A stretch of DNA of 41,134 nucleotides from an uncultured Lachnospiraceae bacterium (GTDB lineage Bacteria > Bacillota > Clostridia > Lachnospirales > Lachnospiraceae). Within the stretch, counting starts at the first letter, position 1. Every line of letters begins with the position of its first letter. The position numbers and the translations under genes are program-made. Shown piece after piece: positions 1-8,761 of this stretch. Where the stretch lies: contig CAJUJM010000012.1 of NCBI GenBank assembly GCA_910586755.1, positions 1-41,134 of the forward strand, read 5' to 3'. Below the pieces are notes generated by a model. That model had not been told where the DNA came from. It saw nothing but the letters and a program-made list of their open reading frames with translations, and ran no database searches.

Positions 1-141
1 ACAATTATGGGCACGATTCTTTTCACCGGTAATCATACAGGTGAGTTTATAACGGTATCTTACCAGCTCTCTTAATTCCCGGATGTCAGCAGGTGGAATA
101 AAGGAAGGCTTGACCATTCCGCACATATATAAGTCGCAAAT
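1..141 (-). pseudogene. IS110-family transposase fragment, cut by the window edge
   Basis: Read on the minus strand, codons ending at base 1 give a stretch containing VKPSFIPPADIRELRELVRY followed by KLTCMITGEKNRAHN. This is the conserved part just after the N-terminal DEDD nuclease region of IS110-family transposases, where family members typically read (V/L)(V/R)PSFIPP..IRELR. The fragment stops matching around base 141, where a helicase fragment on the opposite strand starts, so the upstream part of the transposase gene is missing. The rest runs off the window. IS110 elements lack classical inverted repeats, so no element end can be placed. The family call rests on motif recognition alone. 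Confidence 0.7.
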
Positions 142-428
142 ATTTAGAAAAATATAATCCTCTTCAGTTGCGAATTTCAAAAATAGTAAAAGTTAATGTT
201 GATTACGAAGTTATGAATTTTGGAGAATCCAAAGGATTAACTTGTGAGCGCGTGTTAATTTATCCTACGAAAAATATATTAGAATGGCTGCTTTTTAACA
301 AAAGTATTGATAGTTTTAAAACTAGATGTGGCTTTTATGTAGCAGTTACAAGGGCTAAATATAGCACGGCAATTGTATGTCAAGATACTGTAGAAACAGA
401 CAGCCTGCCTATATATCAGAGAGCATAG
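141..428 (+). pseudogene. C-terminal remnant of a UvrD-like helicase
   Basis: An open frame from about 141 to the TAG at 426-428 has no credible start or ribosome site. It contains GESKGLTCERVLIYPT and FYVAVTRAKYSTAIV, which match helicase motifs V and VI at the C-terminal end of UvrD/Rep-type superfamily 1 helicases. The usual form is KGLTFDRVLIYPT and VALTRAK. Only about 95 residues remain of a protein normally 500 or more residues long; the P-loop and motifs II-IV are absent. This variant is often found beside OLD-family nucleases in phage-defence loci (family knowledge), but no nuclease is visible here. It is a dead fragment butted against the IS110 scrap. Confidence 0.65.
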
Positions 429-866
429 ATAACAGACAAGTTTAGAAGTATTCTTAAAGCGGGATGATATTTGTTTGTACAAGTAAAAACTTGTATGCCA
501 TTAAAGAACTGTCTTTACAAAATCATCAAGGGTGCATGCTCGGCATGGAGATAAGAGGACGAATATTGAATTATAATATATTAATGAGTCTAACCAAGAT
601 GGAGCAACATTAGTGAATTGAGATTGCCATTTGGATATAAACTTATAACATTTGGTGAATTGGAAGACGTGGGAAAAAAGCAATGGATATTTCTTGATAA
701 CCCAACACATGTTGTAACATTTATAAAGAATAATAAGGGATGATTTTCAATATTAAAAGATTTAATGTTAAGTGCCAAAATTTTGTGAAGTGTTCTAACA
801 TGGCTTTTTACAATCAAGAAGAGGGGATAATGCGAAAAGCGCTCGACTAAAGGGGGAGGGTTAGTT
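429..866. other. AT-rich debris without an intact gene
   Basis: No intact gene is visible. Short stretches look once-coding. One frame at 618-743 reads LPFGYKLITFGELEDVGKKQ and ends with a TGA at 741-743. A second frame just before it carries the phrase QDGATLVN. The two could be parts of one frameshifted gene, but I do not recognise the family. Composition matches the flanking pseudogenes and differs from the GC-richer genes after 1857. Confidence 0.4.
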
Positions 867-1491
867 TTGAATAATTTTTCAAAAGAGATGGAAATGATTT
901 TATACCACTCTGATGATGGCGATGTATCTGTTAATGCGTATATATAAGATGAGACGCTTTGGATAACGCAAAAGGCCATGGCAGAGTTATTTGGTGTTCA
1001 AGTTCCCGCAATCAGTAAGCATCTTAAGAATATTTTTCATGATGGTGAACTGGAGGAGCAAGTGGTTGTTTCCAAAATGCAATAACGAGTTGCACAGCGG
1101 CTGAAATTGTATATAATAAAGCAGATCATATATGGGACTTACAACATGGAAGAATGCACCAGATGGACAAATTCTTAAATCTGATGTAACAATTGCTAAA
1201 AATTATTTAACCGAAAAAGAAATCAGGCAGTTAGAGAGGACTGTTACCGGATATTTTGATTATATCGAAGATTTAATAGAACGTGAAAATGTGTTTACTA
1301 TGGAAGAATTTGAGAAAAGTGTAAATGCCTTCCTAGAGTTTCGACGGTATAAAATTCTTAAAGATAATGGTAAAATATCGCATAAACAAGCATTAGAAAA
1401 AGCACATAATGAGTACGACATTTTTAATAGAATACAACCGATTGAATCAGATTTTGATAAAACGGTGAAGCAAATGATGAAAGACTTTTAA
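867..1491 (+). pseudogene. rhuM: RhuM-family (virulence protein RhuM/Fic-like) pseudogene
   Basis: The N-terminal part starts at TTG 867 after a GGGGGAGGG site. It reads ILYHSDDGDVSVNAYI, meets a TAA stop at 945-947, then continues in the same frame with LWITQKAMAELFGVQ and ISKHLKNIF. The C-terminal part from about 1132 reads MGLTTWKNAPDGQI to the TAA at 1489-1491 (KILKDNGKISHKQALEKAH). Both halves are hallmarks of the RhuM family, which is usually about 330 residues. The middle, from about 1079 to 1100, is deleted: VVVSKMQ jumps almost directly to TAAEIVYNKADH. A further small frame change lies at 1120-1132. The gene therefore has one nonsense codon, one large deletion and at least one frameshift. 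RhuM genes often sit in type I restriction or mobile regions (family knowledge). Confidence 0.85.
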
Positions 1492-1856
1492 TATTTGGGC
1501 AAAGTTTATTAAGTTATATTTACTGCCTTGCCAATAATAATTATTCATTTCTTTATACTCTCCAATAAGGAGGCCTAACAGTTGTCTATACTGTGAAATC
1601 AATTTCATATATTTCACACAAAACCGAGATCGCAAAATTATACATATTTCCTATTTACATATTTTTCATCCCAGAATATAATAATATTAATAGACAAAAC
1701 GCGTATATCCCTGCAAATTTAGAGGAAAGAGATATAAGTGAAATGGATTACACAACAGGATACCTTCAGAGGACAAGAGAAGAACCGGGTGGTCCCCTTG
1801 GCCTCTGAGCGTATTACACGCCTTATGAACTTTTAAATATGCGGGAAGGATCAGAC
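1492..1856. other. intergenic region with one long hairpin
   Basis: This 365-bp stretch has no convincing gene. A possible 71-codon frame at 1593-1808 has no ribosome site and low-complexity content. An imperfect hairpin at 1767-1807 has 11-bp arms (CAGAGGACAAG and CTTGGCCTCTG, one mismatch) enclosing GGGTGGTCCC; no T-run follows it. The hairpin marks the change from AT-rich debris to the GC-richer core, and could lie in the leader of the downstream glycosidase gene. No consensus promoter is evident. Confidence 0.4.
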
Positions 1857-3734
1857 GTGGAAAAAAGAAAGGACTATAGTTGGAAGATGGAAAAGAAGAC
1901 GACTACAGATGCAGTTTACCGGAAGCGGTTTGACAGACATTTTGAAGAACTGCGCTGGCTCTATATGGAGCTGTATGACAACGGTTCCATGTTTGCAGAG
2001 CTGTGTGGACAGATGGAGCAGTTTTATGCGGAGCGGGGCAAAGAATTAAAGGCATTAGACGAAAAACGAGAGAAGGATCCCCAGTGGTATAAACAGAATG
2101 ATATGCTGGGGATGATGTTTTACATAGATAATTTTGCCGGAAATATGAAAGGTGTGGAAAAAAGGCTTGATTACATTGAAGAAAGCAATGTAAACTACAT
2201 CCATCTCATGCCGTTTTTAGAGACGCCCAAGGGCCGGTCAGACGGCGGATATGCAGTATCAGATTTCCGCAAGGTTCAGGAAAGTCTGGGCACCATGGAG
2301 GATCTGGAGAGTTTAACACATGCCTGCCACAAAAAGAACATTAATGTGTGCATGGATTTTGTCATGAACCACACCTCTGAGGATCATGAGTGGGCAAAAA
2401 GAGCCCGCCAGGGGGAAAATGAGTATATGAGCCGGTATTTCTTCTTTGACAGCTATGACATTCCGGCAGAGTATGAAAAGACTGTGCCTCAGGTGTTCCC
2501 TACCACTGCGCCGGGGAATTTTACCTGGCTTCCTGACGCAGGCCACTATGTTATGACAAGCTTTTATCCCTATCAGTGGGACTTGAATTACCGTAACCCC
2601 AGAGTGTTTAACGAGATGATGTACAACTTCCTTTATCTGTCCAACCGGGGACTGGACATTATCCGGATTGATGCAGTTCCTTATATCTGGAAAGAGCTGT
2701 ACACCCAATGCCGCAATCTGCCGCAGGTACACACCATTGTCCGTTTGATGCGGATTATCAGTGAGATCGTCTGCCCGGGCATCCTGCTTCTGGGGGAGGT
2801 GGTGATGGAGCCGGAGAAGGTAGTTCCCTACTTTGGCACTGTGGAAAAGCCGGAGTGCCATATGCTTTACAATGTTACCACTATGGCAACTACCTGGCAC
2901 ACAGTAGCCACCCGGGATGTGGGCCTGCTAAAGCGCCAGATTGACATTTTAAGCGGCCTGCCGAAGGACTACGTGTTCCTCAACTATTTACGGTGCCATG
3001 ATGATATCGGCTGGGGACTTGATTATGCAACCCTTGCTCAGGAAGGGATTCAGGAGTGCAGCCACAAGAAATACATAAATGACTATTTCCAGGGCTTTGA
3101 TGGCAGCAGTAACAGCCGGGGAGAACTGTACAATGCGGATCCGGTGACCGGTGACGCCAGATTCTGCGGCACTACCGCATCTATGTGCGGTGTGGAGCGG
3201 GCCGGATTCGAGGGAAATGAAACCATGATGGATGAGGCCATCCAGAAAGATCTGATGCTTCATGCCTATATGTTTATGCAGTCCGGGATTCCGGTGCTCT
3301 ACAGCGGAGACGAGATTGGACAGGTCAATGACTATACATATAAGGAGAACCCGGAGAAGGCTGACGATTCCCGATACATCCATCGGGGAGCCATGAACTG
3401 GGAAAAAGCGGGATGCCGCCATGACAAGGTTTCCGTAGAGAGCCGGATCTTTGAAGGGCTGGATCGGCTGGAAAAAATCCGCAAAACAGAAAAAGCCTTT
3501 GTGGCAGGAGCCGACACCTGGACCATTGATACCTGGGACAAGAGCATTTTGTGTATTGGCCGGTATTTTGAGGGGGAAAAAATTATCGGGCTGTTTAATT
3601 TCAGCGAATATGTCAGAATCGCCTGGATCAATGAAACAGACGGAGACTATGTGGATCTTCTGTCCGGAGAGATCATAAAGCCCATTGGCCTTACGATTCC
3701 GGCCAATGGATTCTACTATTTAAAAAAGAGATAA
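1857..3734 (+). CDS. amylosucrase-type GH13 glycoside hydrolase/transferase
   Basis: Predicted cytoplasmic enzyme of GH13 subfamily 4, acting on sucrose: it transfers the glucosyl unit to an alpha-1,4-glucan (amylosucrase) or to water. The order of motifs matches amylosucrase: CMDFVMNHTSEDHEWA, YQWDLNYRNPRVF, then RIDAVPYIWKEL with the nucleophile Asp, LLGEVVMEPE with the acid/base Glu, and NYLRCHDDIGW with the third Asp. No signal peptide is seen. Length is 625 residues, close to the roughly 630-650 of characterised amylosucrases. I choose GTG 1857 because GGAAGGA at 1844-1850 lies 6 bp upstream; an in-frame ATG at 1839 lacks a site. A LacI-family gene follows. Sucrose phosphorylase is unlikely because its motifs differ. 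Confidence 0.8.
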   Translation: MEKRKDYSWKMEKKTTTDAVYRKRFDRHFEELRWLYMELYDNGSMFAELCGQMEQFYAERGKELKALDEKREKDPQWYKQNDMLGMMFYIDNFAGNMKGVEKRLDYIEESNVNYIHLMPFLETPKGRSDGGYAVSDFRKVQESLGTMEDLESLTHACHKKNINVCMDFVMNHTSEDHEWAKRARQGENEYMSRYFFFDSYDIPAEYEKTVPQVFPTTAPGNFTWLPDAGHYVMTSFYPYQWDLNYRNPRVFNEMMYNFLYLSNRGLDIIRIDAVPYIWKELYTQCRNLPQVHTIVRLMRIISEIVCPGILLLGEVVMEPEKVVPYFGTVEKPECHMLYNVTTMATTWHTVATRDVGLLKRQIDILSGLPKDYVFLNYLRCHDDIGWGLDYATLAQEGIQECSHKKYINDYFQGFDGSSNSRGELYNADPVTGDARFCGTTASMCGVERAGFEGNETMMDEAIQKDLMLHAYMFMQSGIPVLYSGDEIGQVNDYTYKENPEKADDSRYIHRGAMNWEKAGCRHDKVSVESRIFEGLDRLEKIRKTEKAFVAGADTWTIDTWDKSILCIGRYFEGEKIIGLFNFSEYVRIAWINETDGDYVDLLSGEIIKPIGLTIPANGFYYLKKR

Positions 3735-3746
3735 ATTTTCTGCCAG

Positions 3747-3788
3747 ACAATGTGCCGGTGCGGACTCAGAGCCCCACCGGCGCATTGT
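3747..3788 (+). terminator. long hairpin after the glycosidase gene
   Basis: Arms ACAATGTGCCGGTG (3747-3760) and CACCGGCGCATTGT (3775-3788) pair over 14 positions with one U-G pair. The hairpin sits 12 bp after the stop codon. No T-run follows, so it may stabilise the mRNA end or terminate weakly rather than act as a classic intrinsic terminator. Confidence 0.5.
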
Positions 3789-3830
3789 GCTTGGAGCTTA
3801 GTTTCAAGGAAGCAAAGGAGCCGAGAACAT

Positions 3831-4805
3831 ATGAATATAGCAGAAATTGCCAGACAGGCCGGGGTTTCCAGCGCGGCAGTTTCCCGATACTTTAATCAGG
3901 GATATATTTCAGAAGAAAAGCGGGAAGCTATCCGGAAGGTGGTAGAAGAAACCGGTTACCGTCCTTCTCTTCAGGCCCAAACTTTAAGGACCAGAAAAAC
4001 CAAAATGATTGGAGTGATTGTTCCACAGATTGCGTTCAACTCCATTGGAAGGATTGTAGAGGGAATTCTTTCGGTTCTCAATGAGCGGGGATACCAGATG
4101 TTGTTGGCCGTTACCCAGAATAATCCCGGAAAAGAGCTGGAATATCTGAAGACATTTGACGAAAAGCAGGTGGACGGCGTGCTTTTTTCGGCCACCATTC
4201 TGACGGGAGAGCATAAAAATACCCTGAAAAACATGAAGGTACCCGTAGTGATTATAGGTCAGGAGATGCCGGGCTTTCCCTGTGTTTCCCATGATGATTA
4301 CCATGCCCTTTATGATCTGACCAGGCTGTTTTTAGAGAAAGGGAGAAAGAAACTGGGATATATCAGCGCCATTCACCAGGATAAGGCAGCCGGAAAGGCG
4401 CGGTATCAGGGATTTGCAGACTGTGTCCGCGACTGGGGAATGGGGGAGCTTGCAGATAATTATGTAATTGCGGATTTTTCCATAGAGTCGGGCCGCAAGA
4501 AAGCAGAAGAGCTTTTAAAAAAGTGTCCGGATTTAGACGGGATTCTTTGTGCGACAGATGAAATGGCAGTGGGCGCCATCCAGTATTTAAGAGAACAGAA
4601 GATACCGGTTCCGGAGCAAATCCAGGTCTCCGGCCATGGAGACTCTGCCCTGGCGGGGGCCGCCAGCCCGCCGCTTACCACAGTCCATTATTCTTATGAA
4701 AAAAGCGGGGAGACAGCTGTAAACATGCTTTTAGAAATTTTAAAGGACGGGGATACCCTTATGCGGGAGGTGAAGCTGGGGTATTCTATAGTAGATAAAC
4801 TTTGA
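3831..4805 (+). CDS. LacI-family transcriptional regulator
   Basis: Sugar-responsive DNA-binding repressor. The N-terminus MNIAEIARQAGVSSAAVSRY is a standard LacI helix-turn-helix, followed by the hinge helix region (YRPSLQAQTLRTRKTKMIG) and a periplasmic-binding-like sensor domain (residues about 60-324; for example DGILCATDEMAVGA). Length is 324 residues, normal for the family. ATG 3831 is preceded by AAGGAG at 3815-3820; a longer reading from 3750 would begin inside the upstream hairpin and is rejected. It lies between an amylosucrase-type gene and ackA, so the likely ligand is a sugar linked to sucrose or glucan use (inference). Its stop codon lies inside the -35 box of the ackA promoter. 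Confidence 0.9.
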   Translation: MNIAEIARQAGVSSAAVSRYFNQGYISEEKREAIRKVVEETGYRPSLQAQTLRTRKTKMIGVIVPQIAFNSIGRIVEGILSVLNERGYQMLLAVTQNNPGKELEYLKTFDEKQVDGVLFSATILTGEHKNTLKNMKVPVVIIGQEMPGFPCVSHDDYHALYDLTRLFLEKGRKKLGYISAIHQDKAAGKARYQGFADCVRDWGMGELADNYVIADFSIESGRKKAEELLKKCPDLDGILCATDEMAVGAIQYLREQKIPVPEQIQVSGHGDSALAGAASPPLTTVHYSYEKSGETAVNMLLEILKDGDTLMREVKLGYSIVDKL

Positions 4806-4857
4806 CTTATCTTCCAAAGTAAGCTATAATCTTCCGTAACAGCCAGAAACGGTTACA
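4802..4857 (+). promoter_or_regulatory. ackA promoter with a cre/LacI-type operator
   Basis: TTGACT at 4802-4807, a 17-bp spacer and TATAAT at 4825-4830 form a near-consensus sigma-A promoter whose -35 overlaps the lacI stop codon. Just past the expected start, 4844-4857 reads CAGAAACGGTTACA. This resembles the catabolite-responsive or LacI-type operator pattern TGNAANCGNWNNCW apart from its first two bases. The operator could bind CcpA or the adjacent LacI protein (inference). Confidence 0.65.
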
Positions 4858-4892
4858 ATTTTCCATAGAAGGATGGAAAGGATAAATATTAT

Positions 4893-6119
4893 ATGAGAAT
4901 TTTGGTAATTAACAGCGGCAGCTCTTCCTTAAAGTTCCAGGTAATTGACTCCGAAACAGAGGAAGTGCTGGCAAAAGGACTGTGTGAGCGTATCGGCATT
5001 GACGGCGTATTTACTTATAAAACCGGCAGCGGTGTTTCCATAAAAGAGCAGATCCCAATGAAGACCCACACAGAGGCGGTACATACTCTTTTGGACATGC
5101 TGGTGGACAAGGAAAAGGGGATTGCAGAGGATTACAGCGATATTGATGTGATTGGACATCGCCTGGTTCACGGAGGGGAAAAATTTACCGGTTCTGTCGT
5201 AATTACGGACCAGGTAATTGACGCCATGACCGAGTGCAATGACCTGGCGCCTCTCCATAATCCGGCCAATATTATTGGCGTCAATGCCTGTAGAAAACTA
5301 ATGCCCCATACCCTGATGGTAGGGGTTTTTGATACGGCTTTTAACCAGACCATGGAGCCGAAAGCCTTTTTATACGGCCTTCCTTACCGGTATTATGAGA
5401 AATACAAGATCCGCCGGTACGGCTTTCACGGTATCAGCCATAAATATGTGTCCCAGCGGGCGGCAGAGTTTTTAGGCCAGAATCCAAAGAGAGTAAAAAC
5501 TATCGTTTGCCATCTGGGAAACGGAGCCAGTATCAGTGCAGTAAAGTATGGTCAGGTAATTGATAATTCTATGGGCTTTACTCCTTTAGAAGGGCTGGTT
5601 ATGGGAACCCGGTGCGGAGATGTGGATCCGGGGGCCCTGGAATTTCTTGCCAAAAAGGAAAATCTGGATTTTTCCCAGATTATGCAGATTTTAAATCAGG
5701 AGTCCGGCGTATTGGGAATTTCCAAGAACTTTTCCAGCGATTTCAGAGAACTGAAAGATGCGGAAATCAAATACAACGAAAAAGCGGGACTTGCCAGAGA
5801 GATTTTCTCTTATAAGGTGGCAAAATATGTGGGCAGCTATGCGGCAGCCATGAACGGAGTGGACAATATTGTCTTTACCGCGGGAATCGGCGAGAATGAT
5901 TCCGATATCCGCCAGGAGATCTGTGATTATCTGGAATTCTTGGGCATTACCATTGATGAGGTGAAAAACCGGGATCAGGCTGAGGCGGTGAAGATTTCCA
6001 CCGGCTCATCCAAAGTCAATGTGCTGGTGATAAAGACCAATGAAGAGCTGGAAATTGCCAGGGAAGCGGCGGCAGTGGCAAAGCAGCAGAAAATATCCTG
6101 TTCAGGCGAAAACACGTAG
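4893..6119 (+). CDS. ackA: acetate kinase
   Basis: Converts acetyl phosphate and ADP to acetate and ATP in the cytoplasm, the final energy-yielding step of acetate fermentation. It carries the ASKHA-fold signatures: INSGSSSLKF at the N-terminus, IGHRLVHGGEKF, RRYGFHGISHKYV, VCHLGNGASI, GLVMGTRCGDVDPG and FTAGIGEND. The catalytic Asp of the DTAF motif is residue 147; the position after it is Asn (residue 151) where many family members have His. Length is 408 residues, slightly over the usual 400. pta, its common partner, is not adjacent. The gene has its own promoter and a 50-60 nt leader, so it is probably expressed apart from lacI. Confidence 0.95.
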   Translation: MRILVINSGSSSLKFQVIDSETEEVLAKGLCERIGIDGVFTYKTGSGVSIKEQIPMKTHTEAVHTLLDMLVDKEKGIAEDYSDIDVIGHRLVHGGEKFTGSVVITDQVIDAMTECNDLAPLHNPANIIGVNACRKLMPHTLMVGVFDTAFNQTMEPKAFLYGLPYRYYEKYKIRRYGFHGISHKYVSQRAAEFLGQNPKRVKTIVCHLGNGASISAVKYGQVIDNSMGFTPLEGLVMGTRCGDVDPGALEFLAKKENLDFSQIMQILNQESGVLGISKNFSSDFRELKDAEIKYNEKAGLAREIFSYKVAKYVGSYAAAMNGVDNIVFTAGIGENDSDIRQEICDYLEFLGITIDEVKNRDQAEAVKISTGSSKVNVLVIKTNEELEIAREAAAVAKQQKISCSGENT

Positions 6120-6146
6120 AAAGCAGAAAGAAGGAATAGTCCTCCA

Positions 6147-7538
6147 ATGGAAGATACGCAAAAAGTCACATTATTTGAGAAAACTCCTGTTCCCAAAGCC
6201 GTAATGAAATTGTCAGTTCCCACCATTTTAAGTTCTCTGGTTATGGTGCTTTATAATCTGGCAGATACCTATTTTGTAGGAATGTTAAATGATCCGATTC
6301 AAAATGCCGCCGTTACCCTGGCGGCCCCGGTGCTTTTAGCTTTTAATGCGGTTACCAACCTGTTTGGCGTGGGAAGTTCCAGCATGATGAGCCGGGCTCT
6401 GGGCCGGAAGGATCACGAGATGGTGCGGCGCAGTTCGGCTTTTGGATTTTACTGTACCTTATTTGCAGGAATGTTATTTTCCTTTTCCTATACGGTACTG
6501 AGAACTCCGGCTATGACAGTGCTGGGGGCCACGGATCTGACAGAGGCCGCCACAGCAGAATACTTAAAATGGACGGTAAGCTGCGGCGCAGTTCCGGCTA
6601 TGCTGAATGTGGTAATGGCCTACCTGGTAAGGGCGGAGGGGGAGTCTCTCCACGCCAGCATCGGCACTATGAGCGGGTGTCTGTTAAACATTATCTTGGA
6701 TCCGATCTTTATCCTTCCCTGGGGGCTTAATATGGGAGCGGCAGGAGCCGGATGCGCTACCTTTTTGTCCAACTGTGTGGCCTGCGGCTATTTCTTTGTT
6801 TTGATATTTATCAAGAGAAAACACACTTATGTCTGCATCAGCCCCAAAAAGCTGGGACGAAACAAGGCCATTCTCCTGGGGGTATGCGGCGTGGGAATTC
6901 CCGCGTCTATCCAGAACCTTTTAAATGTAACAGGAATGACCATATTGAATAATTTTACGGCAGCCTACAAAGCTGATGCGGTGGCAGCTATGGGCATTAC
7001 CCAGAAGGTGAATATGGTGCCCATGTATGTGGCCATGGGGATTTCTCAGGGAATTATGCCTCTTATCAGTTATAATTACGCCAGCGGCAATTATAAGCGG
7101 ATGAAGGAAACCCTGTTTTTTGCCTTAAAGGCCGCTTTGGGCTTTCTCACCGGGGCATCGGTGATCTATTTTGCGGGGGCAGGCTCCATTATCCGGATGT
7201 TTATGGACAATGAAGCGGTTGTGGCTTATGGAACCCAGTTCTTAAGAGGCTTCTGCTTGGGATTGCCCTTTTTATGTATGGACTTTGTGGCAGTGGGCGT
7301 GTTCCAGGCTACAGGCATGGGAAGAGAAGCCTTGATTTTTGCTATTATGAGAAAAATTGTCCTGGAAATCCCGGCAATCTATTTGTTAAACTATTTGTTC
7401 CCCCTGTACGGTCTGGCTTATGCCCAGCTGGCGGCAGAGATGGTGCTGGCCGTTGCTGCGGTGGCAGTGCTGGCAAAACTATTTCATCGTCTGGAGCGCC
7501 AGTCTGGAGGCGAAAATATACAGAAAGCAGGAAAATAG
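6147..7538 (+). CDS. MATE-family multidrug/cation efflux transporter
   Basis: Integral membrane exporter coupled to H+ or Na+. The protein starts EKTPVPKAVMKLSVPTILSS, a typical MATE opening, followed by LYNLADTYFVG and about twelve hydrophobic segments over 463 residues. The central repeat is visible: ILGV-type loop, SIQNLLNVTGMTILNNF, then GISQGIMPLISYNYASGN, which is a MATE hallmark. A GGAATAG site lies upstream, 27 bp after ackA, so it could be transcribed with ackA. The substrate cannot be read from sequence. Confidence 0.93.
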   Translation: MEDTQKVTLFEKTPVPKAVMKLSVPTILSSLVMVLYNLADTYFVGMLNDPIQNAAVTLAAPVLLAFNAVTNLFGVGSSSMMSRALGRKDHEMVRRSSAFGFYCTLFAGMLFSFSYTVLRTPAMTVLGATDLTEAATAEYLKWTVSCGAVPAMLNVVMAYLVRAEGESLHASIGTMSGCLLNIILDPIFILPWGLNMGAAGAGCATFLSNCVACGYFFVLIFIKRKHTYVCISPKKLGRNKAILLGVCGVGIPASIQNLLNVTGMTILNNFTAAYKADAVAAMGITQKVNMVPMYVAMGISQGIMPLISYNYASGNYKRMKETLFFALKAALGFLTGASVIYFAGAGSIIRMFMDNEAVVAYGTQFLRGFCLGLPFLCMDFVAVGVFQATGMGREALIFAIMRKIVLEIPAIYLLNYLFPLYGLAYAQLAAEMVLAVAAVAVLAKLFHRLERQSGGENIQKAGK

Positions 7539-7541
7539 CGG

Positions 7542-8741
7542 ATGTTTCGATTAGAAGATACCACAAAGGCGGCCGGTTTATTTAAAGGAAGTCAGGAGAG
7601 CATGGTTTGGTCCTGCCTGGATCAAACCATGGGAGATATTTATGCAGAGAATTTGGAAGCACCCCAGGGAGCCGCTGCCTGTCTGGGGGATTTCTGTTTT
7701 TTAGCAGGAAAAGCGGATGAAGACCTGTTAAAAGATCTGTTGGAGGGACGGCCCGAAATCGCCCTTTTTGTACCGCCGGATGAGGAGTGGGCAGCCCTGA
7801 TTGAAAAGATCTGCGGCAGTGCGGCCAAACGGTTTAGCCGCTATTCTATTTTAAAGGAAGAGGATGTATGGGATCCGGACTATTTGGAAAATATCGTAAA
7901 AGGTCTGCCGGAAGGCTTTGAGTTAAAGCTTCTGGATCAATCCATCTATGACTATGCCAGGGAAAACTCGTGGGCCAAAGACTGGGTATCCCAGTTTCCC
8001 ACCTATGAAGATTTTGAGAAAAAGGGATTGGGCGTAGTCATTGTAAAGGACGGCGTTCCGGTGGCGGCGGCCTCTTCCTATTCCGCTTATAAAAAGGGAA
8101 TTGAAGTGCAAATTGATACTCATCTCGATTACCGGAGAAAAGGGCTGGCTTTGATTTGCGGCGCAAAGCTGATTTTAGAGTGCAGAAAACGGGGCCTTTA
8201 CCCAAGCTGGGATGCCCACAATTTAAAATCCGCTGCTTTGGCAGAAAAGCTGGGCTATCATCGGGGACCGGAATATATAGCCTATGCTCTTACAGGGGTA
8301 GATACCAGATGGCCGCAGATGTACCCGAAAGATAAGGAACCGGATATGGGCACCATAGGAAATTACATCGGTTCGCCTTACTGGGGGAATCTGATCCGGT
8401 TTATTGAAGAAACCTACCATTTAGCGCCTTCCATTCAGTATAGCTGCTGTTCCATGGCCCCGGGGTGGAATGTAAAATATAAAAAGGGCAGCAGGGCCTT
8501 ATGTACCATCTATGCCAACCAGGGCTTTTTTACCTGCCTGGTGTGCATTGGCCAGAAGGAAGCTTTGGAGGCGGAGGCTCTGCTTCCCATGGCAGACCCT
8601 TACGTAAAGCGTCTTTATGAAAATACGCCTGCGGGAAACGGCACACGGTGGCTGATGATCGATGTGACCTCGGAAAGCATTGAGAAAACCGTGGAAGACT
8701 TGCTGCTGGTACGGGTAAAGCCGCCAAAAAAGAAGATATAA
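7542..8741 (+). CDS. GNAT acetyltransferase fused to a DUF3788 domain
   Basis: Two domains are visible in 399 residues. Residues 1 to about 250 form a GNAT-type acetyltransferase with the acetyl-CoA-binding section DTHLDYRRKGLALICGAKLI and the tail NLKSAALAEKLGYHRG. Residues about 285-395 match the DUF3788 pattern: GWNVKYKKGSRALCTIY, GFFTCLVCIGQKEA, then GNGTRWLMIDV and a basic end. The two domains are usually separate proteins, so this is a fusion. It starts 3 bp after the MATE gene stop and is probably co-transcribed; the ribosome site (AGGA) is weak, suggesting coupling. Substrate unknown. Confidence 0.78.
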   Translation: MFRLEDTTKAAGLFKGSQESMVWSCLDQTMGDIYAENLEAPQGAAACLGDFCFLAGKADEDLLKDLLEGRPEIALFVPPDEEWAALIEKICGSAAKRFSRYSILKEEDVWDPDYLENIVKGLPEGFELKLLDQSIYDYARENSWAKDWVSQFPTYEDFEKKGLGVVIVKDGVPVAAASSYSAYKKGIEVQIDTHLDYRRKGLALICGAKLILECRKRGLYPSWDAHNLKSAALAEKLGYHRGPEYIAYALTGVDTRWPQMYPKDKEPDMGTIGNYIGSPYWGNLIRFIEETYHLAPSIQYSCCSMAPGWNVKYKKGSRALCTIYANQGFFTCLVCIGQKEALEAEALLPMADPYVKRLYENTPAGNGTRWLMIDVTSESIEKTVEDLLLVRVKPPKKKI

Positions 8742-8761
8742 GAAAGGATATTTGGTATAAC

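Noticed and set aside
1447..1635. Minus-strand 62-codon frame with a QYRQLLGLLIGEYKE section
   Set aside because: It overlaps the rhuM end, has no ribosome site, and I recognise no family; kept only as part of the debris.
1780..1800. T-box-like GGGTGGTCCCC sequence before the glycosidase gene
   Set aside because: It lacks the ACCGCG part of the T-box motif, no specifier stem or terminator follows, and the gene has no amino-acid link.
3750..3830. N-terminal extension of the LacI protein
   Set aside because: It reads through the hairpin after the glycosidase gene; the HTH begins exactly at ATG 3831, which has a ribosome site.
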